Of a stretch of DNA of 64,000 nt, positions 31,388 to 42,026 are shown piece by piece. Position 1 is the first letter of the stretch. Every line of letters begins with the position of its first letter. The notes under the pieces were generated by a model. It had not been told where the DNA came from. It made no database searches and saw only the letters and a list, made by a program, of their open reading frames with translations. The stretch spans positions 744,001 through 808,000 of the forward strand of contig NZ_CP041243.1 of assembly GCF_006547065.1 (NCBI RefSeq), given 5' to 3'. Both the position numbers and the translations under genes were made by a program. The stretch is from Brevundimonas sp. M20 (GTDB taxonomy: Bacteria > Pseudomonadota > Alphaproteobacteria > Caulobacterales > Caulobacteraceae).

Positions 31388-31587
31388 TCGTGAGTCCAAA
31401 TCCGAAAAGGGGTACGCCTTTTGCGCTGCCTCCCCCAAGCCAGAGCGACGCCACAAACTCACCTCAGATATGTCAGGTCAAGACGGTTTCGGACACTTTC
31501 GACACTTTTCACTGTTATTTGTGACGCCTGTGACGCCATTCTGCACCACATTGCGATTTCTTTGATATTTGCCGGAACAAAACGCCG

Positions 31588-32295
31588 TTATTTGAGCAGC
31601 GCTTCCTTTTGCTCGATCCAGCCCGGAAGCTGGTTGATGGCTTCCAGTGCGCCATAGCGGGGGTGGCCCTCCGGGGCGTCGGCCAATTCGTGCGCCCAGG
31701 TGATGGCGTAGGGGATGTGCACCGCGAAAGCCCCGGCCCCCAGGGCGGGCAGGACGTCGGACTTCATGGAGTTGCCCGCCATGACCGCTTCAGCCGCGCC
31801 GGTGCCGTGACGGGCGAACAGATGGGCGTAGGTGTCCACGGTCTTTTCGGAGACGATCTCGACGGCGGAGAAGAGTTCGCCCAGACCGGAGGCGGCGACC
31901 TTGCGCTCCTGATCCATAAGGTCGCCCTTGGTGATCAGAACCAGCCGGTACTTCTCTGACAGGGCGGCCAGGGCGTCGTCGACGCCGGGCAGGGTCTCGA
32001 CGGGATGGGCCAGCATCTCGCGACCAGCGGCCAGGATTTCGCGCACGACTTCCGGCGGCGCGTTCCCGCCCGTCAGTTCCATGGCCGTTTCGATCATGGA
32101 CAGGGTGAAGCCCTTCACGCCGTAGCCGTAGAGCTGAAGGTTCCGTCGCTCGACGTCGGCCAGACGCGCCTCAATCAGCGTTTCGTCGCCATGGTCGGCC
32201 AGAAGGTCGACGAACCGGGCGTGGGTCAGCCGGAAGATGGTCTCGTTGTGCCAAAGGGTGTCGTCGGCATCCAGGCCGATAGTGGTGATGGTCAT
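31588..32295 (-). CDS. HAD-superfamily hydrolase
   Basis: A 235-residue phosphatase-like protein. HAD motif I is GLDADDTLWHNE (nucleophile Asp and acid Asp), motif II is LVLITKGD, motif III Lys is in VSEKTVDTY, and motif IV is AGNSMKSDVLPALGAGAFAV. A helical cap of the C1 type lies between motifs I and II. The DDTLWHNE form is like the YjjG/phosphoglycolate-phosphatase branch. The substrate cannot be stated. It lies upstream of the TonB receptor gene on the same strand, with a 200-base gap. Confidence 0.88.
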   Translation of the reverse strand: MTITTIGLDADDTLWHNETIFRLTHARFVDLLADHGDETLIEARLADVERRNLQLYGYGVKGFTLSMIETAMELTGGNAPPEVVREILAAGREMLAHPVETLPGVDDALAALSEKYRLVLITKGDLMDQERKVAASGLGELFSAVEIVSEKTVDTYAHLFARHGTGAAEAVMAGNSMKSDVLPALGAGAFAVHIPYAITWAHELADAPEGHPRYGALEAINQLPGWIEQKEALLK

Positions 32296-32457
32296 GCCGG
32301 GCTCCCTGAACCGAATCCCGAGGCGCGTCGAGTGTTCGGAAGGTGAGGGCGTTAATGATCAACACGATGCTGACCATGTTTGTCAGGGATATCTTGGTGA
32401 AGGGCGCGCATTCTCGGGATGCGGGAAGGCCGGGGGGCATTCACGTGGGAGCCGGTC

Positions 32458-33288
32458 ATGATCGGAAACCCGACGGGGCGGAACGATCCGCCCGATGAAG
32501 CGACCCGGGGAGACGGGGCGCGTGGTCCGCCGGAGGGGCGACCCGGGGCGACGCCGCCGCTTGAACGCCGGGCCTATGCGACGCCCTATGAAAGCCTGAC
32601 CTTCACCTTGGTCACCCGCGCGCGGCAGGAACTGACCGTCACACTGGCCGCGCAGCCTGTGTTCGATCTGGCGCGCTGCGCGCCGGTCAGTCGCCGCATC
32701 AGGCGCACTGTCAGGCACCGGGGCGGTGAGCGGGCGCTGACCGGGCTGCGTCGGAGGACGCTGGAGCCGGCGGACCTGAGGCGGATCGACCTTCAGACCC
32801 TGCATCAGGGGCTGGATATGTTGAAACTTGGGGTGCACGAAAGCGGCGTCCTTCCGGTCTTCTGGCGCACGGTCGCAACGAGTCGGGGCCGGTTCGCCCT
32901 GCTCTGTTCGGAGATGCAGCACGAGCGGCCGGGCGCCTTGCTGGTCGAGGTGATGGGTGGGCTGGAGCAGGCGCCGCCGGAAGCCGTACAGGCGGCGATC
33001 GGACATTTTGAAACGACCCGGCAGGCCGCGATCCTGCATCTGTCGCCCGACGCCGGCGCGGTCCGGCGGCTGGCGGGGGTCACGGCGGGTTGCCTGTCCA
33101 TCGATTTCGCCGGGGTGGAGCATGAGAACGCGCGTGACTGGGCCCAGGCGGCGGCGCTGATCGGCGTCTGCCGCGAGGTCTGCGGGCAGGTGATGCTGCT
33201 GAACCTGAGACCGGACCGGGGTCTGGCGGCGCACGAGGCGGGGGCCACCCACGCCGTCTTCGCCGGAATGGACGCGATCACCGTCTGA
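32458..33288 (+). CDS. Unknown protein, possibly a degenerate EAL-like barrel
   Basis: A 276-residue soluble protein with a Pro/Gly-rich, disordered N-terminal 45 residues. The rest alternates strands and helices in the order of an EAL domain: AAQPVFDLARCAP could be the first strand, ALLVEVMGGLEQAPPEAV the middle strand with its Glu, CLSIDFAGVEH a K-I-D-like strand, and HEAGATHAVFAGMDAI the last turn. The E-x-L metal and base residues are not in place, so it would be inactive. This assignment is tentative. ATG 32458 follows GGGAGCC. Confidence 0.55.
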   Translation: MIGNPTGRNDPPDEATRGDGARGPPEGRPGATPPLERRAYATPYESLTFTLVTRARQELTVTLAAQPVFDLARCAPVSRRIRRTVRHRGGERALTGLRRRTLEPADLRRIDLQTLHQGLDMLKLGVHESGVLPVFWRTVATSRGRFALLCSEMQHERPGALLVEVMGGLEQAPPEAVQAAIGHFETTRQAAILHLSPDAGAVRRLAGVTAGCLSIDFAGVEHENARDWAQAAALIGVCREVCGQVMLLNLRPDRGLAAHEAGATHAVFAGMDAITV

Positions 33289-33336
33289 GAGGGCGCCGGT
33301 TGACGAAAAGCCCCGCGGAGAGGCACCTCTGCGGGC

Positions 33337-33894
33337 ATGAGCCACGCCGAGCACTCCATCCCCTTGCCCGAAGACCCGCTGGCGGATCGTCACAAGCTGG
33401 GTTGGGGTCTGGCCGCGCTGGTCGTGGCCGGGAACATGATCGGTTCGGGGCTGTATCTGTTGCCTGTCAGTCTGGCCTCCACCGGCAGCTCAAGCCTGAT
33501 CGGCTGGCTGGTCGCGGCGGTGGGCGCCTGTACGCTGGCGCTGGTGTTTGGCGCGCTGGGGCGGGTGGCGCCCAAGGCGGACGGTCTGTCGGGCTTCGCC
33601 GAGAGGGGTCTGGGCCGGTTCGCAGGCTTTCAGGTCTCGCTGGCCTTCTGGATGGCGTGTCTGGTCGGCAATGTAGCCGTGGCGGTGGCGGCGACCGGCT
33701 ATCTTGGCTTCTTCTGGCCGATCCTGAAGGACCCGGTCGCGGCGACCCTGGTGTTCGCCGCCGCCGCTGTGGCCGCCGCGGCGCCGGGATACCTCCTTCC
33801 GACGGCGGGTTTCGTCGCGCTGATGACCCTCGCCTGGTTCCTATTCCTGAGAAAGTCGGCATCGCGCGTTGACCGTGAGGGTCAGGGGGCCTAA
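33337..33894 (+). pseudogene. Truncated APC-superfamily amino acid permease
   Basis: A 185-residue remnant of an amino acid transporter of the AdiC/arginine-agmatine type. The N-terminus is intact (LVVAGNMIGSGLYLLPVSLA, the helix 1 substrate loop), followed by helices 2-4 with ERGLGRFAGFQVSLAFWMAC and FFWPILKDPVAATLV. Full proteins have about 12 helices and 430-450 residues; here only four or five remain. Then comes GYLLPTAGFVALMTLAWFLF and a basic tail like a family C-terminus. This looks like a large in-frame internal deletion. It is unlikely to transport. Confidence 0.65.
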
Positions 33895-33940
33895 CCACCG
33901 CGCCGTTTGTTCGCCGGATTACGGCCCTACGGAGCGCGCC

Positions 33941-35101
33941 ATGACCCAGACCCTTCTTCCCGGCGTCACAGGCGTTCTGGCGCTGGCGGACGGCACGATC
34001 TTCCAGGGTGTCGGCTGCGGCGCCACCGGCACGGCGCTGGGGGAGGTGGTCTTCAACACCGCCATGACCGGGTATCAGGAAATCCTGACCGACCCGTCCT
34101 ACATGAGCCAGATCCTGGCCTTCACCTTCCCGCACGTCGGCAATGTCGGGGTGAACGTCGAGGACATCGAACAGATCGGTGGCGGTTCGGACACGGCGGC
34201 CAGGGGCGCGATCTTCCGCGACGTGCCGACCGACCCGGCCAACTATCGCGCCGAAAGCGACTTCGACAACTGGATGCAGCGTCGTGGCGTCGTGGGTCTG
34301 GCGGGGATCGACACCCGCGCCCTGACCGCCCGCATTCGCGACACCGGCGCCCCGCACGCGGTCATCGCCCACGATCCGAACGGCAATTTCGATCTTGAGG
34401 CTCTGGTCGCCGAGGCGAAGGCCTGGACCGGTCTGGTCGGTCTGGATCTGGCCAAGCCCGCCTCCACCTTGCAGGCGTTCGAATGGGACGAGGGCCTGTG
34501 GGAGTGGCCGGAAGGTCACCCGCGCGTCGACGCCGCCGACAAGTCGGTGGTGGTCATCGACTATGGCGTGAAGCGCAACATCCTGCGTGCTCTGGCCTCA
34601 ACCGGCGCGAAGATCACCGTGGTGCCGGCCACGACGACGGCGGAAGAAGTTCTGGCCCGCAATCCGGATGGCGTCATCCTGTCGAACGGTCCGGGCGACC
34701 CCGCCGCGACCGGTGAATACGCGGTGCCGGAGATCAGGAAGCTGGTCGAAAGCGGCAAGCCTGTCTTCGGCATCTGCCTGGGCCACCAGATGCTGGCGCT
34801 CGCACTGGGCGCGAAGACCGTGAAGATGGATCAGGGCCACCACGGCGCGAACCATCCGGTGAAGGACCTGATGACCGGCAAGGTCGAGATCGTGTCGATG
34901 AACCACGGCTTCACCGTGGATCGCGACAGTCTGCCGGACGCGGTTGAGGAAACCCACGTCAGCCTGTTCGACGGCACCAACTGCGGCATCGCCCTGAAGG
35001 GCAGGCCGGTGTTCAGCGTCCAGCACCACCCGGAGGCGTCCCCGGGACCGACGGACAGCCTCTATCTGTTCCAGCGCTTCGCGGACTCGATGAAGGGCTG
35101 A
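33941..35101 (+). CDS. carA: Carbamoyl-phosphate synthase small subunit
   Basis: A 386-residue glutaminase subunit that feeds ammonia to CarB. The N-terminal CarA-specific domain includes [19 protein letters not shown] and [12 protein letters not shown]. The class I glutamine amidotransferase domain has nucleophile C279 in [16 protein letters not shown] and the His/Glu pair in [11 protein letters not shown]. The ATG at 33941 follows GGAGCGCGCC. It stands alone, pointing away from carB. Confidence 0.97.
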   Translation: MTQTLLPGVTGVLALADGTIFQGVGCGATGTALGEVVFNTAMTGYQEILTDPSYMSQILAFTFPHVGNVGVNVEDIEQIGGGSDTAARGAIFRDVPTDPANYRAESDFDNWMQRRGVVGLAGIDTRALTARIRDTGAPHAVIAHDPNGNFDLEALVAEAKAWTGLVGLDLAKPASTLQAFEWDEGLWEWPEGHPRVDAADKSVVVIDYGVKRNILRALASTGAKITVVPATTTAEEVLARNPDGVILSNGPGDPAATGEYAVPEIRKLVESGKPVFGICLGHQMLALALGAKTVKMDQGHHGANHPVKDLMTGKVEIVSMNHGFTVDRDSLPDAVEETHVSLFDGTNCGIALKGRPVFSVQHHPEASPGPTDSLYLFQRFADSMKG

Positions 35102-35131
35102 GGTTTTGCCGGTTCGTCCAGGGAGGGCGAC

Positions 35132-35416
35132 CTACTCCGGTTTTCCCAGAAGCCGGCGCGCTACGATTATATAGACCACAAGCCAGATGCCTGACGGGAT
35201 CAGCCATCTGGCTACGGTGTAGGTCGGGGGCTGGGCAGGACCGCCGTTGCCGGCGAAGCCGATCATCGTCAGCCCGGCGTGAACCGAATTGCTGATCGAC
35301 GCGCCGAACCGACTGAAGATCGGGGCGTATGCGAGCATCACAACCACAAGAGTGACGCTCAGGATCGCATGTATTTTCAGCGATTCTTTCGTCTCGCGAC
35401 TGATGGTCAGAGCCAT
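35132..35416 (-). CDS. Small two-helix membrane protein, unknown function
   Basis: A 94-residue protein with membrane helices at about residues 15-36 (IHAILSVTLVVVMLAYAPIF) and 70-86 (WLIPSGIWLVVYIIVAR), joined by a Gly/Asn-rich loop. It starts with ATG at 35416, just downstream of the SIMPL-domain gene on the same strand. No family is recognised. Confidence 0.55.
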   Translation of the reverse strand: MALTISRETKESLKIHAILSVTLVVVMLAYAPIFSRFGASISNSVHAGLTMIGFAGNGGPAQPPTYTVARWLIPSGIWLVVYIIVARRLLGKPE

Positions 35417-35454
35417 GCGCTGGTCCGCAGCGTTTTACGAAGAGGCGAGGTCAA

Positions 35455-36275
35455 CTACTCCAGCCCGAAACGGACGGCGACGCTGACGAGGGCGTTCTCG
35501 CCATCGTGCGACCGCATCAGCACCGACACATAGCGGACCGGTCCCAGCGGACGGCCCGATGCGGCGGCGATGGCTTCGGCCTGCGCGCGGGCGCGGCTGA
35601 TCGCATCAGCGGTCGCGGCGTTCCAGATGTCCTCGCCGGGGTCGCGGGCTGTGTCGAGGCCCAGCAGCGCCAGGAAAGGCTGCATCTGGCCCAGATTCAC
35701 GCCATTCAGGCTGTCATCAAGATCCGTGACCCCCGCGTCGACCAATGCGTCGATAAAGGCGGGCATGCGGGTCTCGTTCGGACGGTCGAGCTTGACCTGA
35801 ACCGAGGCGGTTACGGTGCGGGTTGCGGGCGCATCCGGTTCGGCGGCTGGGGGCGCGGCGCTTCCATCGGCGATGGCGGCAGCCTCCGCGGCGTCCGCGG
35901 CCGCCATCGCAGCCCAGTCGATTGTGGCGATGTCGTCTTCACTGGAGATGCCGTAGGTGGTCACCCCCACTTCGACGGCGACCTCGAAATTATTGGCGGC
36001 GGAGCGGACGCGCTCCAGCTGGGCGTTGCGGTCGGCGACAGCCTCCGACGCGGTCGCGCCTTCGCCCTTGATGGTCAGGGTCAGCGGCAGGCCGTTGCTG
36101 CTCGGCAGGGCGGCGCGGCCTTGGGCGGTGACGAAGACGCCCGGCCCGCCGGCGATGGATTCGGAGATGCTTGGCCGAACTGATCGACCGCGGCGGCGAC
36201 CGGCCCGGCGATGTCCTGAGCGGCGGCAGGCGTGGCGATCAGGACGGCGGCGACGGCCGCGACGATGGTTCTCAT
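35455..36275 (-). pseudogene. SIMPL-domain (DUF541) periplasmic protein, frameshifted
   Basis: Two frames together make one gene. From ATG at 36275 a clear signal peptide reads MRTIVAAVAAVLIATPAAAQ, followed by DIAGPVAAAVDQFG; this frame then leaves the family pattern and stops. The other frame takes over at about 36171 with SISESIAGGPGVFVTAQGRA and continues through the SIMPL domain to the stop at 35455. The joined length is one base short of a multiple of three, so a single-base deletion at 36171-36174 explains it. There is no homopolymer at the site. It may be a true pseudogene or a sequence error. Confidence 0.75.
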
Positions 36276-36366
36276 GGCTGGTTCCCCCTCAGCGAGGGGT
36301 GAACAGAACACCGGAGCGCTCGCGGCGCCTAGCCCTGTCGTCGCGAGCGCGAGGTCGCAGCCCTCG

Positions 36367-36633
36367 TCAGGGAAGGGCCGGGAACCCGACGTCTCCGCGC
36401 AGGTCGCAAGCCTTGCGGACAGCGATCGGGGCCGCGTGCAGCCAGTAGTCGGCGTCTTCCGGACGGTTGGCGCGCCGTCGCTCCAGTCCGCGTCTCCGCC
36501 GCAGGGCGGCGTTCTCAAGCAGCCGGGCGTGCAGGGCGCGCGGCGAGACGAAAGCGACAGCGGGGGAGCCGGGGACGGCGACGGCGTCGGGGCCTTGGGG
36601 CTCCACCGCCGGACGGGCGATGGCGATGAACAT
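36367..36633 (-). CDS. Possible small Arg-rich protein, unknown function
   Basis: An 88-residue frame opens at ATG 36633 (longer starts to 36729 exist) upstream of the SIMPL gene and divergent from dnaG. It reads FVSPRALHARLLENAALRRR and PEDADYWLHAAPIAVRKACD, a plausible helical protein, but the upstream sequence has no good Shine-Dalgarno. A longer frame on the opposite strand is probably a GC-codon shadow. Reality is uncertain. Confidence 0.35.
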   Translation of the reverse strand: MFIAIARPAVEPQGPDAVAVPGSPAVAFVSPRALHARLLENAALRRRRGLERRRANRPEDADYWLHAAPIAVRKACDLRGDVGFPALP

Positions 36634-36713
36634 GGGCAGGCTTTCAATCGTGACGATGCGGCTGCTTCCGCTGCCGAACCGGCGATGGACCGTCCGCTTT
36701 TCCGGGACGATTG

Positions 36714-36742
36714 CGTGGATAATCCACAAGGCCTGTGGATAG
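36714..36742. promoter_or_regulatory. Paired DnaA-box-like sites upstream of dnaG
   Basis: CGTGGATAA (36714-36722) and TGTGGATAG (36734-36742) each match the DnaA box TGTGGATAA at eight of nine positions. Between and including parts of them, ATCCACA (36722-36728) and TGTGGAT (36734-36740) form a 7-bp inverted repeat. The site is 110 bases before the dnaG start, with an imperfect CtrA-like TTAA-N7-TAAA at about 36799-36813. Confidence 0.4.
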
Positions 36743-36851
36743 TTCCGAAAAATTACGTTTTGAATCAGACGCTTATGGTCTCGATTTGGCCGTCTTGGTT
36801 AATGAAAGGTAAATCGCGGCCATTGGCTGAGTCGCACGCTATAAGGCGTCG

Positions 36852-38726
36852 GTGCGCTTTGATGATCGCTTCATTGAGGAACTGAAGGCCCGCCTTCGCC
36901 CGTCCGACATCATCGGACGGTCGGTGAAGCTCAAGCGTCAGGGACGCGAGTTCGTCGGCCTGTCGCCCTTCTCGAAGGAGAAGTCGCCGTCCTTCTTCGT
37001 CAATGATGACAAGGGTTTCTTCCACGACTTCTCGTCGGGCAAGCACGGCGATGTCATCAGCTTCCTGCAGGAGACCGAGCGGCTGAGCTTCGTCGAGGCC
37101 GTGCAGCGGCTGGCGGCGGAGGCGGGTATGCAGCTTCCCGCCGAGGACCCGCAGGCGCAGGAGCGAGAGCAGAAGCGGCAGGGCCTGAACGACTGGATGG
37201 ACCTGGCCCAGAAATGGTTCGCGGCCAATCTGCGCCGGTCGCCGGGCAAGGCGGCGCGGGAGTATCTTGAAAAGCGCGGCCTGCCGGAAGATCAGTGGGA
37301 GCGGTTCGGTCTGGGCTATGCGCCCAATGATCGCGAGGGCCTGAAGCAGGCGCTGGTCCAGCGCGGGGCGAAGCCGGGTGATCTGGTGGAGGCGGGGCTG
37401 CTGATCTCGCCGGAAAGCGGCGGCCAGCCCTATGACCGGTTCCGCGACCGTCTGATGTTCCCCATCCTTGATGCGCGAGGCCGGATCGTCAGCTTCGGCG
37501 GGCGGGCGATGAACTCGGACGATCGCGCCAAGTATCTGAATGGTCCCGAAAGCCCTCTCTTCCACAAGGGCGCGACCCTGTATGGCCTGCCGGAGGCCCG
37601 CCGCATCCTCGGCGCCGCCTCTCGGGGTGAGCAGGGGATCGTCGTGGTCGAAGGCTATATGGACGTGATCGCCTGCCAGCGGGCGGGCATCCCGGCCGTG
37701 GCGCCGATGGGCACGGCCCTGACCGAGGAACAGATGGAGCGGTTGTGGCGCGTGTCGTCCGAGCCGGTGCTGTGCTTCGACGGTGATGCGGCGGGGCGGC
37801 GGGCGGCGTATCGCGCCGTGGATCGCGCCCTGCCGCAGCTGAAGCCGGGCCGGTCGTTCCGCTTCTGCCTGCTGGACGGCGGGCAGGACCCCGACGACAT
37901 CCTGCGTGATCGCGGCGCGCCAGCCCTGCGTCAGGCGTTGGCCGAGACCAAGGCCTTCGCCGAGGTGCTGTTCCAGAAGGAGGCGGAGGCCGAGCCGCTG
38001 GACACCCCCGAGCGTCGCGCCGGCTTCAAGGGGCGGCTGCGTCAGCAGGCGTCGGCCATTCAGGACAAGGATCTGGCCGAACAGTACCGGCGGGAGATGT
38101 ACGAGCGGTTCGATGCGGCATTCCCGTCGCGCCGCCCGCAGCAAGCCCAGTCCGGCGGTCAGGGCTACGGTCAGGGCAGGGGGCGCTTCGGTGGTCCGCC
38201 GCCCAAACTGGGCCAGACCGCCGAGGGCGCGCAGGCCATGCAGTCGCTGAGCCGCGCGATCGAGCCGGTGGCCGCGGCTCTGGCCCACGGCGCCATTGAT
38301 GATCCCGAGCGAATGGATGATCATCTGGAGGCGATCTCCGCCCACGGCTTCGGTGATCCGTCGTTGAACGGGTTGGCGCAGGAGTTGGTGCGGCTGCGCT
38401 TCTCGGGCCAAGACCTTGACTCTGCCGCCCTCCGTCGCCATCTGGCGCAATCGGGTCATGACGTCTTGATGCGCGAGGTCGAGAAGGCGGCGGCAAAGTC
38501 CGGCGCGCCTTTCCTGGCTGCAGACAAGCCCCTCGGCGAGACGAGGATCCGATGGTCGCAGGCGTTTGACGCGTTAACCCGTGTCGCCGCCTTGGAAGAC
38601 GCCCTGTCTTCGGCGCGTGGCGTGCCGGGGCAGGACGAGGCATTCCGCCGGTTGAAAGCCGAGCGGGACGCGCTGCGTCGTGCGATCAAGACTGGAGAAA
38701 TTTGGGAAGATAGCACGAGTTCGTAA
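36852..38726 (+). CDS. dnaG: DNA primase DnaG, zinc ligands absent
   Basis: A 624-residue primase that makes RNA primers at the replication fork. It starts with GTG at 36852. The N-terminal zinc-ribbon fold is recognisable (residues 33-68, GREFVGLSPFSKEKSPSFFV and GFFHDFSSGKHGD), but the four metal ligands are replaced by S38, S41, D59 and S62. The catalytic RNA polymerase domain follows, with TOPRIM VVVEGYMDVIACQRAG at about 263-278 and FDGDAAGRRA near 309. The C-terminal 190 residues, after a Gly/Gln-rich linker near 430-460, would bind DnaB helicase. rpoD is next, 70 bases downstream. Confidence 0.95.
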   Translation: MRFDDRFIEELKARLRPSDIIGRSVKLKRQGREFVGLSPFSKEKSPSFFVNDDKGFFHDFSSGKHGDVISFLQETERLSFVEAVQRLAAEAGMQLPAEDPQAQEREQKRQGLNDWMDLAQKWFAANLRRSPGKAAREYLEKRGLPEDQWERFGLGYAPNDREGLKQALVQRGAKPGDLVEAGLLISPESGGQPYDRFRDRLMFPILDARGRIVSFGGRAMNSDDRAKYLNGPESPLFHKGATLYGLPEARRILGAASRGEQGIVVVEGYMDVIACQRAGIPAVAPMGTALTEEQMERLWRVSSEPVLCFDGDAAGRRAAYRAVDRALPQLKPGRSFRFCLLDGGQDPDDILRDRGAPALRQALAETKAFAEVLFQKEAEAEPLDTPERRAGFKGRLRQQASAIQDKDLAEQYRREMYERFDAAFPSRRPQQAQSGGQGYGQGRGRFGGPPPKLGQTAEGAQAMQSLSRAIEPVAAALAHGAIDDPERMDDHLEAISAHGFGDPSLNGLAQELVRLRFSGQDLDSAALRRHLAQSGHDVLMREVEKAAAKSGAPFLAADKPLGETRIRWSQAFDALTRVAALEDALSSARGVPGQDEAFRRLKAERDALRRAIKTGEIWEDSTSS

Positions 38727-38795
38727 CCAACGACCTCGACACACGTTGTATTTGGCGGCGGGCCTGATCAGCCGGCCACCCGGAGAAGAGACTGA

Positions 38796-40748
<1,953 letters not shown>

Positions 40749-40759
40749 GAATGACGAAG

Positions 40760-40791
40760 GGGCGGTTCGGAAGAGCCGCCCTTTCTCTTTT
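40760..40791 (+). terminator. Rho-independent terminator of rpoD
   Basis: GGGCGG (40760-40765) pairs with CCGCCC (40776-40781) and is followed by TTTCTCTTTT, starting 12 bases after the rpoD stop. Confidence 0.85.
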
Positions 40792-40824
40792 GAGCGACGG
40801 TGCCTCACTTTTCCCCCGTGCAGG

Positions 40825-40978
40825 GTGTTGGTGACCTCTTTGAGGTTGCGGCCCGTCTACCTCCGGTGCACCTTCGGGGGGCTTGAGGCCGAAACCTCAA
40901 GCCCCCCTGCGGGTGCGCCAGTCAAACTTGCGAGGGTGTGGGGCCCGTTGGTAGCAGCCAGCGGGCCCTTCGCTTGCC
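40825..40978 (+). ncRNA. Candidate structured non-coding RNA downstream of rpoD
   Basis: The 421-base gap between rpoD and the extensin-like gene holds an unusually strong fold. GGGGGGCTTGAGG (40876-40888) pairs perfectly over 13 bp with CCTCAAGCCCCCC (40895-40907). An outer helix pairs GGTGCACC (40865-40872) with GGTGCGCC (40912-40919), with one G-T wobble. A second hairpin pairs GGGCCCGTTGG (40941-40951) with CCAGCGGGCCC (40958-40968). GGCCC near 40850 can also pair with GGGCC at 40941, giving a closing stem, internal bubble and terminal hairpin that recall 6S RNA. I cannot assign a family, and strand is assumed. Confidence 0.35.
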
Positions 40979-41169
40979 TGACAAAGAGATGATGGCTCAA
41001 TCCGCCCGCTGTTGGGTGGATTTGTCGCTGCAATCCACAGAACTCCGACATTTAATCGTCCTACTGCATTTTTGTTCTATGTTTGTTCTTGTTTGAGGTC
41101 CCCGTACCTTCTGCGTGTTCGCTCTCTCGTGATCGGCTGTTCCGTGCAAATCACCCTAGCGTCCGGCCC

Positions 41170-41904
41170 ATGCGCGCCCTCCCGTCGATCCTGACCATCG
41201 CCCTGCTCGTGGCGAGTTGCAGCCCGATGACGCCGGAGCGGCGGCCCGTGACGTCGTACCCCACGCCCTATTCGCCGACCGAAGCGCCGCTGGTCGGGGC
41301 TCTGATCGACCAGCCAATTTCGGGCGGGACGCGGGCGGCGGTGATCCGCGAAAGCGCCGAGCTGACCCAGTGCATGGCCCAGCTGACGGCGGCCCGGGTG
41401 ACCTTCCGGCGGTCGCCGGACAAGGGCGACCCGCAGGCGTGCGGCCTGACGGCGGGCGGGGTGCTGGGGCCGGACATGGGCACGGTCGCGCGGATGGCGC
41501 CCGGCGATGTCGAGATGACCTGCCGAACCGCGCTGGCGCTCAGCGTCTGGCGGCGGCAGTCGCTGGAGCCGGCGGCGCGGGAAATCCTGGGCTCGGACGT
41601 GGTCCAGATTGATCACTTCGGCGCCTACGCCTGTCGCAATGTGAACAACGGCGGGGTCAGCACCCGCATCAGCGCCCACGCCCAGGCGGCGGCGGTGGAT
41701 GTCGCGGGCGTTCGCCTGCGGGACGGTCGGCGGATCAGCCTGAAGGACGACTGGTTCGGGGGCGACGAGGCCGAGCAACGTTTCCTGCGGCGCATCCGCG
41801 ACGACGCCTGCCGCATCTTCGGCACGACCCTCAGCCCGGACTACAACGCGGTCCACGCCGATCACCTGCATCTGGAGGCGACCGAGACGCGGTTCTGTCG
41901 GTAG
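41170..41904 (+). CDS. Extensin-like C-terminal domain lipoprotein
   Basis: A 244-residue protein with a lipoprotein-type signal (LPSILTIALLVASCS, lipobox VASC) followed by a Pro-rich linker. The extensin-like domain includes CGLTAGGVLGPDMGTVARMA, RNVNNGGVSTRISAHAQAAA with the SxHAxAxAxD motif, and HADHLHLEATETRFC at the end. The conserved His/Asp residues and four Cys resemble a D-Ala-D-Ala metallopeptidase fold, but substrate and activity are unproven. ATG 41170 is chosen because it opens the signal. Confidence 0.83.
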   Translation: MRALPSILTIALLVASCSPMTPERRPVTSYPTPYSPTEAPLVGALIDQPISGGTRAAVIRESAELTQCMAQLTAARVTFRRSPDKGDPQACGLTAGGVLGPDMGTVARMAPGDVEMTCRTALALSVWRRQSLEPAAREILGSDVVQIDHFGAYACRNVNNGGVSTRISAHAQAAAVDVAGVRLRDGRRISLKDDWFGGDEAEQRFLRRIRDDACRIFGTTLSPDYNAVHADHLHLEATETRFCR

Positions 41905-42026
41905 GGCTCCGAGCAGAGAATTGAGAGACAGGTTTTCGGTGATTTGGACGACGGCGTCGTGTGATTTCGACGACTTGGGCGACGCATGCGTCCGATTTTG
42001 ACGCAGGCGCATGTTTCGCTGTCGGC

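Noticed and set aside
40825..40978. Direct assignment of the structured stretch as 6S, SRP or tmRNA.
   Set aside because: I could not find the conserved SRP GGAAGGAAGCAGC core, a tmRNA tag frame, or a 6S primary motif I trust; only the shape is suggestive.
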